From contig JBAIAC010000008.1 in the NCBI GenBank assembly GCA_037349315.1, forward strand, positions 121,642,001 through 121,706,000: a stretch of 64,000 nt of DNA. Reading direction: 5' to 3'. The position numbers were made by a program, and so were the translations under genes. Below the pieces are notes generated by a model, which ran no database searches, was not told the DNA's origin, and saw nothing but the letters and a program-made list of their open reading frames with translations. This document shows, piece after piece, positions 36,921 through 47,474 of the stretch (position 1 is the stretch's first letter; every line of letters begins with the position of its first letter). Origin of the DNA: Chelydra serpentina. Its lineage: Eukaryota; Chordata; Testudines; Chelydridae.

Positions 36921-37042
36921 TATTATTAAATGTGTGTACTACCATAGCACCTAGGAGCCCTAGTTATGGACCAGGATCTCATTGTGTGAGGTGCTGTACA
37001 AACAGAACAAAGAGATAGTCCCTGCCCCAAAGAGCTTAATTT
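36921..37042 (+). repeat. Old dispersed repeat with 'caaagagctta' core
   Basis: Shows 'atagcacctaggagccc', 'ggaccaggatctcattgtg', 'ggtgctgtacaaacag' and 'agtccctgccccaaagagctta' in order. Partial copies with the same order occur near 26195, 46620, 49753 and 61385. The family name is unknown to me; the strong divergence between copies suggests great age. Confidence 0.7.
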
Positions 37043-38028
37043 TTGATGCTACTTGTAATATTAGTAACTAAAGACTTCAGGCAGAAGTGTGATTTAAATT
37101 GCCATGTTCCTTTAAGCATCGCCAAAACTTCATGCAGTTCTGATAAACCTATTACTTGAATAAATAAAAAAATCACATTACATTTTCCATTTAGAGAATC
37201 CTGCTCTCCCAGTCTTAGGTTAGCCCCCTTTTACGTGGAAGAATTTCTGTATTCATTTAATTTGTTCTTTTGCTTTTGTTATTGAGAGATGATGTTTGCA
37301 CCATGCTTTGAAATGTCTAGTTTGGGCTCATTCTGCTTTGCTCCAGTAAGAGTATTCATAGTCAAGAACACTCCACTGATAAAGGGCTACTGAGTGTGAC
37401 CAAGTTACCACCTCTTGGGAAGTGGATTACCTACGCCGACAGGAAAACCCATCCTGTCAGTGTAGATAACGTCTACACTGAAGCACTACAGTGGCACAGC
37501 TGCACGGCTGCAGCCGCATCACTGAAGTATTTTAAGTGTATACATATCCTTCGATGCACAGCTTGGCTAAGTTTTCTGTCTGAAACGTATTTATAGCGAA
37601 AAATGCAGATTTGCTGACAATGACACATTTTGTGAATTTGAGTTAGTTTTGCCAAATTGTTCATTTAGTGAAAAAACAAAGAACATGCAAAAAAACCCAA
37701 AACATTTTGTTTTGACATTTTCTAACGTTTTGATTTTGCCCAGTTCTACTTAGACAAGTTCCCAAACAGCAGTATTTAAACACATGTACACACACAGGCA
37801 AATGAGACAAACAAATTGTGAAAGTTGCCCACGGTCACACAAAGCAGCTGTGACACAGCAGGAAATCAAACCTGGATCTTGAGCCCTGTTTCAATGTCCT
37901 AAGCATAAAACCAGATAAAAAAAAAAACTAAGGAAGGATTTAACTAGCAATATTAGGTTTTGAAAAGATTTTAAAAAAATACAAACAAAACATAAATTGT
38001 AAACATACACTACCTCACAGTGCCACAT

Positions 38029-38237
38029 GGGGCATGTTCACACTTTGAACTGAGGACAATTCCCAGCTCACTAGTTCGCACTAGCACACTAAAAATAGAG
38101 AGTGTAGCCACTGTGGCATGAATGGGCAAGACTAGCTAACCTAACTATTTTTAATTTGCTAGCTCACATCAAGCTAGCATGCGTATGTTTCCTCCACTTC
38201 GGAAGTACACCCCTCAGCTCTAAACACAGACATACCC
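38029..38237. mobile_element. MITE with GGGCATGTTCACAC ends
   Basis: Left end GGGCATGTTCACAC, right end 'acacagacataccc', inverted with a few mismatches. Interior 'gctagctcacatcaagctagcatgcg' and 'cactagcacactaaaaatag' blocks are typical of the diverged MITE at 21736. Located in ATXN10 intron 1. Confidence 0.6.
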
Positions 38238-38728
38238 TAGGTTAGGGGAAGTGGAATTTGAACATATAAGCTCAAGAAAATGAATTTTAAAAACAACATG
38301 TAGGTAGATATGTTAAATTTTTAACAAAAACATACAAATAACCTACATTGTTTTATCTTCAACATATGAGTTACAAGCTAGTGTTCTCCCTAATCTTGTA
38401 ACTGAATTGGTCAACCCTTGCACCCAAACAGAGCCACTGAAGCCAATGCAGCTCCACATCAGTGCAAGGACCTGCTTATGTGGGTCCAATTACGTGAAAA
38501 TTAAAATAAAAATAATCACAACTCAGTCTGAATTTCTTTTAATAACGACATGATTTGTGTAACATTTAAGATAATAAAATAAAGAGATGTCTTTTTCCCA
38601 TTTGTTTACTTTCGAGGGGGCTTTGTTTAATTTCTACAAAAGTTGTCAGTTTCACTTTCTAATTTTTCTTTGCACTAGCATACCATCATTCTGGACTGTA
38701 ACAAGCATGCTCTTGCCACCCACTCAAA

Positions 38729-38907
38729 GGCCGTATCTACATTTTGATTTTAAGCTACTAATGTTGCTGCACTGATGCAAACCACTAGCACAGACACAAT
38801 TTGCACTGCTGCAGCTTACCCCTGTTTCATACCTGTGCTGCTCTGGTGTAAGCCATGTCTACAGTAGTGGTCTGCACCAGTGGCTAAAACCCCACCTAGA
38901 CAAGGCC
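38729..38907. mobile_element. Probable MITE
   Basis: 'ggccgtatctac' at the left and 'cctagacaaggcc' at the right form imperfect inverted ends. The interior holds 'gcactgatgcaaaccactagc' and 'gtctacagtagtggt' blocks. No clear target duplication. Confidence 0.45.
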
Positions 38908-39489
38908 CAATAGTAATGAAGCTAGCCCCCTGGAGAGAAAGAAGCGATTGTTACGGTCTCCCTGAACCAGAAACTCATGCAGGGAACAGAGACAAGTGCA
39001 GGCAGAGAAGCCTACTCTCCCTCACTTGCTCCCCAGGCTCTGGTATGGAAGCAGGGATACTCCCAGGATCCATGCACATAGCAGAGAGTACAGGTAAGGC
39101 CCATTTTCATTTCCCAGATCATTTCAAGTGACCAGGAAACACATTACTGCAGTAGAGCATTAGAGAGACGATAGGGTTGCAAAAGCACCTGCAAGGGGGC
39201 ACCAGCACTGTATATGTCTGGTCCTGTTTTCCTCACTCTGTGACCCACCCCACTGTGACCCACCCAGACACCGGCAGGTAAGCAAAGCACAATGAAGATA
39301 AGAGTTTAAGAACTACAACAACAGCTGTAGTGAGCTTTATAGCCTGGCATGCAGGCCTGGTTTTTAAGTTACACTGCTTCAAAGCACCTCCTTCAATGGG
39401 GAGCAAGAAAGCCCTGAAACCAAACATGACTACCTGGAGAGGGCAGACGGGGATTTAAACCAATCTTGAAAACAAGGCACAGACCCCTC

Positions 39490-39930
39490 TGCCTCCAGTT
39501 ACAGACTCACTATTACTCCCAGTCCCCCCACCACACACAGAGAGCTCAGACACTGCACTGCCCCCAGCATCTGCCCCAGCCCCACACACCCCTGTGCCCA
39601 GGAACAGACCAGCTCCCCACACCCAAAGCACACACACCCCTACACACACATATAGACACAGACCCCCCACCAGGCACCGGCCCAGCTCTACTCCATCTCT
39701 CCTCACACACACCCTAGTACACATACACACACAGCCATACACCCCAATACACCCCCAGCACCGATATACACACAGGGACAGCCCCATGCCATCGGCACAC
39801 GTACATGCACACCCCCAGGACACACACACACAGCGGGACAGCCCCATACCACCGGTAAACGAAACGTCCACACACAGCCTTACACCCCCACTACACACAC
39901 GACCCACACACATCCACCCCCCATGACACA
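39490..39930. repeat. CA-rich low-complexity tract beside ATXN10 exon 1
   Basis: About 440 bases made of irregular 'cacacac', 'ccccacacacc' and 'acagccccat' units, with two near-duplicate blocks 'gggacagccccat' at about 39775 and 39835. It ends about 95 bases inside intron 1 from the exon 1 donor. The 158-codon minus and 110-codon plus frames here come from the repeat and are not genes. Confidence 0.85.
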
Positions 39931-40023
39931 CACACCCTCCTCGCCGGCCTGACCCCCGGCCCGGCGCACACCCCCAACCCCACGTGGCCCGCGCGGGGCT
40001 CCTCCCCCCCGGCCCCCCGCTAC

Positions 40024-40160
40024 CTGGGCCGCGCCTCCCGGAACAGGCCCGTCAGCCGCCGCACGGTCTCCAGCCCGGAGAGCCGCTCCGCTCGGGCGGC
40101 GAGTCCCAGCTGCTGGGCCAGAGCGGGCAGCGCCGCCTCGGGCCCGGCCGCCGCCGCCAT
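40024..40160 (-). CDS. ATXN10: ATXN10 exon 1, start codon and N-terminus
   Basis: ATG at 40160-40158 with A at -3 and G at +4 (strong Kozak). It encodes 45 codons and two bases of Arg46; donor CCCAG/GTAGCG at 40024/40023. The translation begins MAAAAGPEAALPALAQQLGL and contains GLETVRRLTGLFREARP. The latter aligns with ataxin-10 DLEALRALTALFKEQRN, while the Ala-rich leader differs in length and sequence from mammals, as expected for a GC-rich first exon. The frame stays open upstream to an ATG at 40637, but that longer start lies outside the CpG-rich core and lacks similarity, so I chose 40160. An armadillo-type N-terminal helix is expected here. Only the first 109 residues of a protein of roughly 475 are in the window. 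Confidence 0.9.
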
Positions 40161-40345
40161 CGTGCGCCTCTTCCCCGCTCCGCCCCCTGCCCCGAGCGGC
40201 GCGGAGGTAGGGACTGCCCGGGCCCGGCCCCTGCCGCTCGGCCGCACGTGGGAGGGCCCGCCGTGCCGTGCCGTGCCGTGCCGCGCCGCGCCGTGCGTGT
40301 GAGACACCCGGACATGCGGGGCGGGGGCGTGTGCACACTGACATG
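40161..40345 (-). promoter_or_regulatory. ATXN10: CpG-rich ATXN10 promoter and 5' UTR region
   Basis: Dense CpG sequence spanning exon 1 and about 180 bases upstream, with no TATA box. A GC box (GGGGGCGG on the minus strand, 40187-40180) lies 20-27 bases upstream of the start codon, and a palindromic E-box CACGTG sits at 40245-40250. The transcription start cannot be fixed from sequence. The pattern fits a broadly expressed CpG-island promoter. Confidence 0.65.
40261..40297. repeat. Pentanucleotide (CCGTG)n tandem repeat
   Basis: Four CCGTG units followed by CCGCG, CCGCG and CCGTG variants, about 100 bases upstream of the ATXN10 start codon. It is a separate repeat from the intronic ATTCT repeat of the human gene. 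Confidence 0.9.
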
Positions 40346-40906
40346 TGTGTCCCGCGTGCCCCCATGGGCGGGCGTGTGCCGATATGGGTGATAGCTGGGG
40401 ACGTGTGTTAGAGACACGTGGACATCCATATGTATGTGTGCGGGTACGGATGTGCGTAGATAGGGGCGAGATCCAGGGGTTACATTCAGCCGGAGCCACC
40501 CAGAGTGGAGCTCTAGTAAAGCTTTTCAAACCCGCAGGAGCCCTGGCTCGCCCCGGGGCTCTGGGAAATAGTCGGTGAGAATTTAAGCCCTGGTGACAGC
40601 TACACACATATCTGTACACAGGTATGTGTACATGCATGCGTGTAGGTGGGTGTGATGTGTATATGAGTGTGCAGGGGTGAGTGCATGTGTGCAGCTACGT
40701 GTGATACCTATGGGCATTGGTGTAGATAAGTGTACATGAGGGCTGTCCATAAATGACATAATGCATTACTGGATGGGTGGGGCCTTAATTCTGCATGACA
40801 GAATCTTTGTTTCAGTGTTATAAAGTGTTACAAGGGAGTGGGTAGGTCTTGAAAATCACAAAAAGGCGTTACATAATTTGTGGACAGTCCCCACCTGTAC
40901 GCGTGT

Positions 40907-41027
40907 AAGTGGGTATTAACCCACGAAAGCTTATTCTGAAATAAATTTGTTAGTCTCTAAGGTGCTACAAGTTTTTCTTTCTTATTTTCGTTTTGCTGAC
41001 ACAGACTAACACGGCTACTACACTTAA
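40907..41027 (+). mobile_element. 5'-truncated copy of the fold-back retroposon family
   Basis: 'gtgggtattaacccacgaaagc', 'aaataaatttgttagtctct', 'aggtgctacaag' and 'cagactaacacggctact' in sense order. It has a single arm only, unlike the copies at 18085, 47037 and 58437. No convincing target duplication. Confidence 0.8.
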
Positions 41028-42015
41028 GCATAAGGACATATAGTCATTTTAAATAACATGATTAGAAGTTGTCAAAGTCAGATTCAAGATTCACAAAATT
41101 TGTCAGACCACTCTGTTTATTAGCAGAGCGCTTTGCCAATGCACCCAGATATATGTGAGTGCCATGCAAAGGCACAAGCTATCTTATTTATACAGACAGG
41201 AAGACAAACTTAACATAAGAAACAAAAGGGAGCAGAAACTGACAAATATACATACATATCTTATTTGCATACTAACTTTTACCAATCAACTAGCTCAGTA
41301 GGAGCTCTTAAACTCATTAGTTTAAGAGGACCCATTGTCTCACACCTTAATGTTTCTCTTCCTGACAACTATATTTCAACAAATCTTTCTCCTGTTTAAA
41401 GCAACAGACACCAAGAACAAGCAGCATTTCTTTAATGAATTATAATTACAATATAATTCATTCTACTTTCACAAAGTAAAACAAAAATCCAAACTCAGGG
41501 AATGTGCAATTAAGTTTCCATCACCAAATATAATAGAGGGATGTTTGTTGCTTCAAGCAAAGTCCAACTACCATGCAGTCTATCTTAAAGGTAGGCTTGA
41601 AAGGATTCCATTTTTATCGGTAAACATTGATTTCACCATACACATAGAAACTGACAAAAATATTTCCATCAATAATAATTGAAATGTACAGGTAGACAAA
41701 GTAAGAAAAATGCTGCTTGAGATCTTATTAGGGTTTGACTTAAGGATATTTACTTTGTATTTTTTAAGATGTTATGTTGACAATTTGTGCTTAAATGACT
41801 ATAAAGCTTTAACTTTTTGACTCTCACCGCCTACTGTCATTAAATAATTATTTTCCGGTCCCCCGTTGTCTGACCACCCCATATTTTCACACAGCTATGA
41901 AAATTTAAATTGATAAAAATAGAAAAAAATGCTTAAAAATAAACATTAATATTAGCCATTGAAATTATACAAAAATAAAAATTAAATTCTACCAAGCCTA
42001 ATTAAAGGATTTTGA

Positions 42016-42357
42016 TTAGTGGTGTGTAGCTGTTGTTGCCTCTCTCCTATTCAATTGTACGTGTACATCTTCAACATTTATGTCTTCTGCAATCAGTGGG
42101 AAGTTGAGTATGTCATGGGAGTTACAGATTCTCTGATTTTCTGTCTTTTTTCCCTTGAGCACTGTGACTTTACCTTTTTTCACTTCCTCCATCACCAAGT
42201 TTGAAGACATGCCACTGAGGTGGGGAGGAGTGTGAATACCAGTGCCTAACCCTTCTAACAGCAGTGGAGGTGAAGGTTTCCCCATCCAGAGGTAAAGCAT
42301 ACTCTGGTGATATGCTAGGTATTTTTGCCTCAGATTTCTCACCATTGCTGCCACCAC
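42016..42357 (-). other. Unrecognised 113-codon open frame
   Basis: Minus-strand frame with a mixed, non-repetitive composition (for example ILNFPLIAEDINVEDVHVQ and VMEEVKKGKVTVLKGKK). This is less biased than the other chance frames in the window. No domain recognised, no splice-site or promoter context. It could be part of an old repeat or retrocopy. Function unknown. Confidence 0.25.
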
Positions 42358-43374
42358 TTCAGCTCAGCAAGTAGCAACAATGTTGGAAGCTCTGGCAGAC
42401 ACAAGGCATCAGTGCCAGTTTAAGCATGCTCTGGTCAATGTTAAATGTCACTGTACTTAAATCACCAGTAGTCACACACAGCCCTCTGCCACACTAGTTC
42501 TTCCAAAATTACTACCACAATTGGCAATGAACTCGCAGTTGCACTGTTGAGGGGAGATGCTGAATGCAAGAGCAGGGATCTGAGGGAAGCATGTAGGGAA
42601 GGAGATTCTGCTATCACTTGTTCCTTCCCACACTGTAGTGTGTGTGTGTTTGTGGGACAAGAGAGGCAGAGACACCAGTTGCCAGAAATGAGAACTCAAG
42701 GTAGAAACTCAGCAAATGGCAGTGAGGAATAAAGGCAAGGGTACTGCTAGAAGGACAGGTTCTTCCCAAAAGTCACCATGAAAAAGTAACCATGCTGAGT
42801 ATCTTTCCGTTCACTCCTCTGTCTTGGCCCGATGGAGGCCCTCAGCTCAGTCCTGTGGCACTATGAGAAGATAGATAACAGCCCTCTTTGTGCCACAGAT
42901 CATGTGCTCCAATCTTTACCTACCCTTCGCTCTGTTCAGTCTTTCTTTCTGAGATGTCTGTCTGCAAATGACCCAAATAACAGTTCTGACATTCATTTCA
43001 GTATGTCTCAAATATAAAAACAATTGGTAAATTTACAAAAATAGGAAAAATAGGTATGGATTAAAAGAAATATTCTTATCTAAATACTACAGAAAGCATT
43101 GCTAGGCTAATATTAATCTTAAATTACCAAACATGGTTTAAAATCTTTTGCCAGAGAAGTCTTTGGGTGATGAACAGTTCCACAGCTGTCTCTTTAATCC
43201 CAGTTCACACGGTCCACAAAGTATCTCTATTTGGCTCAGATGTCCACTGTAATTGGAGAAACTGTAGACAGAGTCCATACATTTAGTAAGGTCAAAAGTC
43301 AGTTAGGATTGGGCATTAACACATCTGTAATCAATACACAATTACCATTTGAATAGGTTTTACTTTTACAAACA

Positions 43375-44672
43375 TGTTCCTGAGGGCCGTCTGCTCACTG
43401 CTTCTGCCAGGGGGAGCTAGCAGCAACCAGGGCAAGGTTCAATATCTAGGGGTTCCTTTCCATTGATACAACACAGAACCGGCTCAAGACCTCACCCAAT
43501 AATCTGGGAAAATTACACACCACCCCTGGGCACCTCTGAGAGGCAATACTTCCCCACGCGCAAGCAGAGTCTGAGTATAGAAAAGAAACTTTTATTAAAA
43601 GGAGGGAAGTAACTCGGCGTTAATTTGGGAAAACGCCACAAACAGGGTTCATAACATAAACCATGAGTAAAAGACCAACCCCAAGTAGGTTGGGTGGTGT
43701 TCTTTTCCCCTCAGGTTCTTAAGTCCAGCAACTCAAATGTCCCTTTCGCATGCCCGACCTTTCTCTGCATCCCGTTCAGAGTTGTTGTCCTTGCTCAGCG
43801 CAGACTGATTTAACCTGTTCCTCCCCACTGCTCAAAGAATAGCGCTAAATAGGCTTCATTAGGAGCCTCTTTGTTATGTTAACTGCCCAATCAAAGCTGA
43901 AATCAGTTGTGGTAGGACTGTATTTCTGCCCTGCCTGCTAAGGGCTAAACATCACTGAGAGCTGAAATCTCTTGAGCTGGGGCAGTGTTTCTGCCCGGCC
44001 TGCAAAGAGCTGAAAATTACTAAGGGCTGGTCTACACTAGCCCCGAAATTCGAAGTAAGATACGCGACTTCAGCTATGTGAATAACGTAGCTGAAGTCGA
44101 AGTATCTTATTTCGAACTTAAAAGTACTCATCCCTGGTCCACACCGCGGCGCGCAGGCTCCCCCGTCGACTCTGCCTGCTCCGTTCGTGGAGCAGGATTA
44201 CCAGCGTCGATGGGGGAGCACTTCCTGGTTCGATTTATCGCGTCTAGACAAGATGTGATAAATCGAACCCAGAACATCGATCCGACGCCTCCGACGCGAC
44301 GGGTAAGTGTAGACCTACCCTGAGAGACTGATGTGCAGAGGTCACAGAAGAGAGGCAGGTGGCAGCAGAAGGCGACTGACAGTCAGATGGTTAACGAGTG
44401 GCTGGTGCAGCGGAGAGGCGTGATGAGCGGCCAGCAGGGCGGCTGGTGGAGAGGCACAGCAAGAGCAATGGGCAGGCGGCCGGTGGAAGCAGCGAGCAGA
44501 TGGCCGTCAGGAACGGCTGGTGAGCCGTCTGCAGGGTGGCTGGCAGAGGGGCAGCAAGTGAGTGTCTGAGCAGTGGAGTGACTAAGATACCTCTTCACCA
44601 TATATCGTTACCCCTGCATTCAGTACTAAGGTTATTTGTACCCAACACCAGCCGAAGTTCATCACTTTGACA
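43375..44672 (-). mobile_element. Possible LTR-type repeat, boundaries unproven
   Basis: The stretch has the look of an antisense LTR: 'tgttcctgagggcc' at the left, 'cactttgaca' at the right, and a 'cttttattaaaagg' block near 43588, but the flanks show no matching 5-bp repeat. It is interrupted by the MITE at 44024. The part 44330-44580 is made of AG/CTGG-rich short repeats. It could also be two unrelated repeats. Confidence 0.35.
44024..44320 (+). mobile_element. MITE with two internal hairpins, copy 5
   Basis: Starts GGGCTGGTCTACACTAG and ends GTGTAGACCTACCC; flanks TAA and TGA. Both hairpins are present: CTTCAGCTATGT...ACGTAGCTGAAG near 44066-44096 and the GATTTATCGCGTCT stem near 44232-44264. 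297 bp, the same length as copy 2. Confidence 0.85.
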
Positions 44673-45067
44673 CCGCTGTATCTGCTAAATATGTAACCAG
44701 AGCAGGAGCAAACTGTATTTACATAAACACACCCAAAGTCTCTCCCCCTCCCAGCTAGCTGTCAAGGAAGCATTCATTCAGACCCTGCTTACAAACATAT
44801 TGCCTTTTCCTTTGAAAATAAATTCAATTGTCATCCCTTCTGAGCTAGACCAGAGGTAAACTTCTCTTCCTCCTGTATTAATGTCCATCAGTGATCCTTT
44901 TGTTTTTAATGATTGTCAATCACCAGGGTTGAAGCCAGCCTGGACATGTTACTTGGGCATGTATCAGTTGACAGTTCCACTGTTCTAGCAAAGTGTAGCT
45001 GTTGTGGGAGGTCATAACCATGCCGGGTGAGAGAGTGCATCATAATTTGGGCCCCAGCTCTCCAATG
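44673..45067. other. Non-coding DNA
   Basis: No gene or repeat boundary recognised between the LTR-like stretch and the CR1 fragment. Confidence 0.45.
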
Positions 45068-45840
45068 TCCCATATTTTATAGTCTCAAACTCACAGAAGA
45101 GACCATCATGATCATCTAGTCTGACCTGCACATTGCGGGCCACAGAATCTCACCCTCCCACCCTTAAACTCTGGCTGAATTACTGAAGTCCTCAAATCTT
45201 GATTTAAAAAGACTTCAAGTTACAGAGAATCCACTATTTACTCTAGTTCAAACCAACAAATGACCCATGCCCGTGCTGCAGAGGGAAGATGAAAAACGCC
45301 CATGTCTCTGCCAGTCTGACCCGGGGGAAAGTTCCTTTCCAACCACAAATATGGCGATCAGTTAGACCCTAGCACGTCACCAAGACCCAACAGCCAGATA
45401 CCTGGGAAAGAATCCTCTGTATTAACTCAGAGCCCTCCCCATCTAGTGTCCTGTCTCTGGCCATTGGAAATATTTGCTAATAGTAGTCATGGATGTGCCA
45501 CAGCCATTGTAGGCAACCTCAGCATACCATCACCGCCATAAACTCAGTCTTGAAAACAGTTAGGATTTTGGCCCCACTGCTCTCCTTGGAAGGCTGTTCC
45601 AGAACTTCACTTCTCTGATGATTAGAAACCTTCATCTAATTTCAAGCCTAAACTTGTTGATGGCCAGTTTATATCCATTTGTTTTTGTGTCCACATTGGC
45701 ACTTAATCTAAATAACTCCTCTCCCTTCCTGATATTAATCCCTCTAATGTATTTATAGAGAGTAATTATATCTCCCCTCAGCTTCATTTGATAGGTTAAA
45801 CAAGCCAAGCTCTTTGAGTCTCCATTTTGAGTGACATTAT
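45068..45840 (-). mobile_element. CR1 LINE 3' end, antisense
   Basis: Reading on the minus strand from 45840: 'aatggagactcaaagagctt', 'tataattactctctataaat', the C-terminal region with 'tggaacagccttccaaggag', a long 3' UTR-like part, and near 45090 'agactagatgatcatgatgg' at the CR1 3' end. Coding sequence is frameshifted. Confidence 0.8.
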
Positions 45841-47023
45841 TCTTTTTCTTTTCAATGTTACCTACATGTCACATACATTTGGTGTTGCCTCTCTGTTATT
45901 GTTGTAAATTATTTACATAAGATATAATCATAAAACAGAGGTTATAGAAAGAAGTGTCCAGTTTCACATTTAGGTAAAGACATTTACAGTAATTAAGCCT
46001 ACAGGTTATAAACAATATTGTGGCTAAATCCACATCTGACAGGAGAGGACACCATCTTCTCACCAAGCATAGATTGGAAAAAAGGCATTTTTCGTGGTAG
46101 TTGCAATTTGGGTATTCAGAAGCACTGAAGAGTTCAGGTGAACATAGACATTGTAGTCTGCCTAATCTATTAGTAACTCTTGGAGATGGGACACTGACCC
46201 AATGCGTGACAAGGATATTTGGCTTTAGCCCTTGCCCCATGTCATGTGACTGGGGCCAGGAAATTAAGGTTTTGTTTCTTACCCCACTCATGCTTGTCAC
46301 ACTCTTGTTACGCGGTGACAGAAGCAAACAATGTTTCACCAAAAGGAAGCAAATGAAGCCCCCTGTGTCTTTCTGACTGGAAGAGAACCTGGGAGAGGTG
46401 ATTGAAGCAATACCAAATTGTCATGGAAGCAAGTGGTATTGCAAAGAAATCAGAGGATGAAATTCTCTGTGCTGCTATATGTATCAGGTTCAGAGCCGTT
46501 GCAGTTTACTCCACCTCATTTCCTACACAACTTCGAACTTCCACAGTGAACGAAGCATTTCCTAACTTTTGACTGCTTGACTTTCCAACCTTAACTATGT
46601 TCTTTAACCAATTTTTTGTATGGAATTTATTAATTATGGTGGGCCATTACACAAATTTTTATATGGACACAGTCCCTTGCCGCAAAGAGCTTATCTAAAA
46701 AGACAAGAAAGACACATTTGGAGTGAAAGGCAAACAGCACAGAAGCAAATTGGTCAGGATGACTGTTGGCAGAGTTTTGTTAGTTTCATGTTTGAGGGGA
46801 TTTTGCGTTATTGTTTTGATGTATATTATATTTATTATAAAAATGAAGTTTTAGATTTTAGTTTAGAACAAGAAAAGCAAAATACAGGAGGCTGTAAAAA
46901 TGTGTAAGTTAAAGCAGGCCTAAACTTACACATTGGGAAGCTGAAAGATGTAAATTTAGACTCCCTTACACATCAGCAGAGTGAGTGTAAGTAGGTCTAA
47001 AGGATTTGGAATGTAAGGGAGTC
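45841..47023. other. Non-coding DNA with an old dispersed repeat
   Basis: 46620-46720 carries 'gcccttgccgcaaagagctta' type sequence of the repeat described at 36921. Frames 45896-46342 (minus) and 46101-46376 have no recognisable domain. Confidence 0.5.
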
Positions 47024-47036
47024 TAAGCAATAGGAA

Positions 47037-47461
47037 CAGGTTTCAGAGTAGCAGCTGTGTTAGTCTGTATCCGCAAAAAGAACAGAGGAGTACTTGTGGC
47101 ACCTTAGAGACTAACAAATTTATTTGGGCATAAGCTTTCGTGGACAATAGCCCACTTCATCAGATGCATAGAATGGAACATACAGTAGGAAGATATATAT
47201 AGAGAGAGAGAGAGAACATTACTTACACCTTCTTGTCAACTGTCTGAAATGGGCCATCCTGATTATCACTACAAAAGGGTTTTTTTCTCCTGCTGATCGT
47301 AGCTCATTTTAATTAATTAGCCTCTTAGAGTTGGTATGGCAACTTCCACCTTTTCATGTTCTCTGTATCTTCCTACTGTATGTTCTATTCTATGCATCTG
47401 ATGAATTGGGCTTTAGCCCACGAAAGCTTATGCCCAAATAAATTTGTTAGTCTCTATTCTT
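47037..47461 (-). mobile_element. Fold-back retroposon, copy 2 (long loop)
   Basis: On the minus strand the 3' end is at 47037 ('gtttcagagtagcagctgtg' on the plus strand). The outer about 150 bases at 47085-47205 and 47345-47460 are inverted copies ('tagtctct', 'aaatttatttgggcataagc', 'ttctatgcatctgatga') around a unique centre. The exact 13-bp direct repeat TAAGCAATAGGAA (47024-47036 and 47462-47474) flanks it. A GA/TA microsatellite lies near 47192-47216. Confidence 0.88.
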
Positions 47462-47474
47462 TAAGCAATAGGAA

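Larger units (their letters stand above)
31748..40023 (-). other. ATXN10: ATXN10 intron 1
   Basis: 8,276 bases from donor CAG/GTAGCG at the exon 1 edge to the acceptor before exon 2. It holds a CR1 tail (32393-32930) with a nested hAT, two hAT elements (33578, 34728), an old dispersed repeat (36921), two MITE-like elements (38029, 38729), a possible MITE scrap near 37405-37540 ('gtgtagataacgtctacac' core), and a CA-rich tract beside exon 1. The remaining stretches (31750-32390, 32930-33570, 33890-34715, 35180-36920, 37550-38020, 38910-39485) show no gene. Confidence 0.88.
40346..43374. other. Region upstream of ATXN10, no gene recognised
   Basis: 40400-40740 is rich in TG/GTG steps ('gtgtgtacatgcatgcgtgtagg'). 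The retroposon fragment at 40907-41027 and an unexplained minus open frame at 42016-42357 are listed separately. The rest is AT-rich. No FBLN1 exon was recognised. Confidence 0.5.

Noticed and set aside
39455..39931. 158-codon Cys/Val/Gly-rich minus frame
   Set aside because: It is the translation of the CA-rich tract in ATXN10 intron 1.
40020..40637. 205-codon minus frame extending ATXN10 exon 1 upstream to an ATG at 40637
   Set aside because: The added N-terminus has no ataxin-10 similarity and lies outside the CpG-rich core; the ATG at 40160 has a strong Kozak context.
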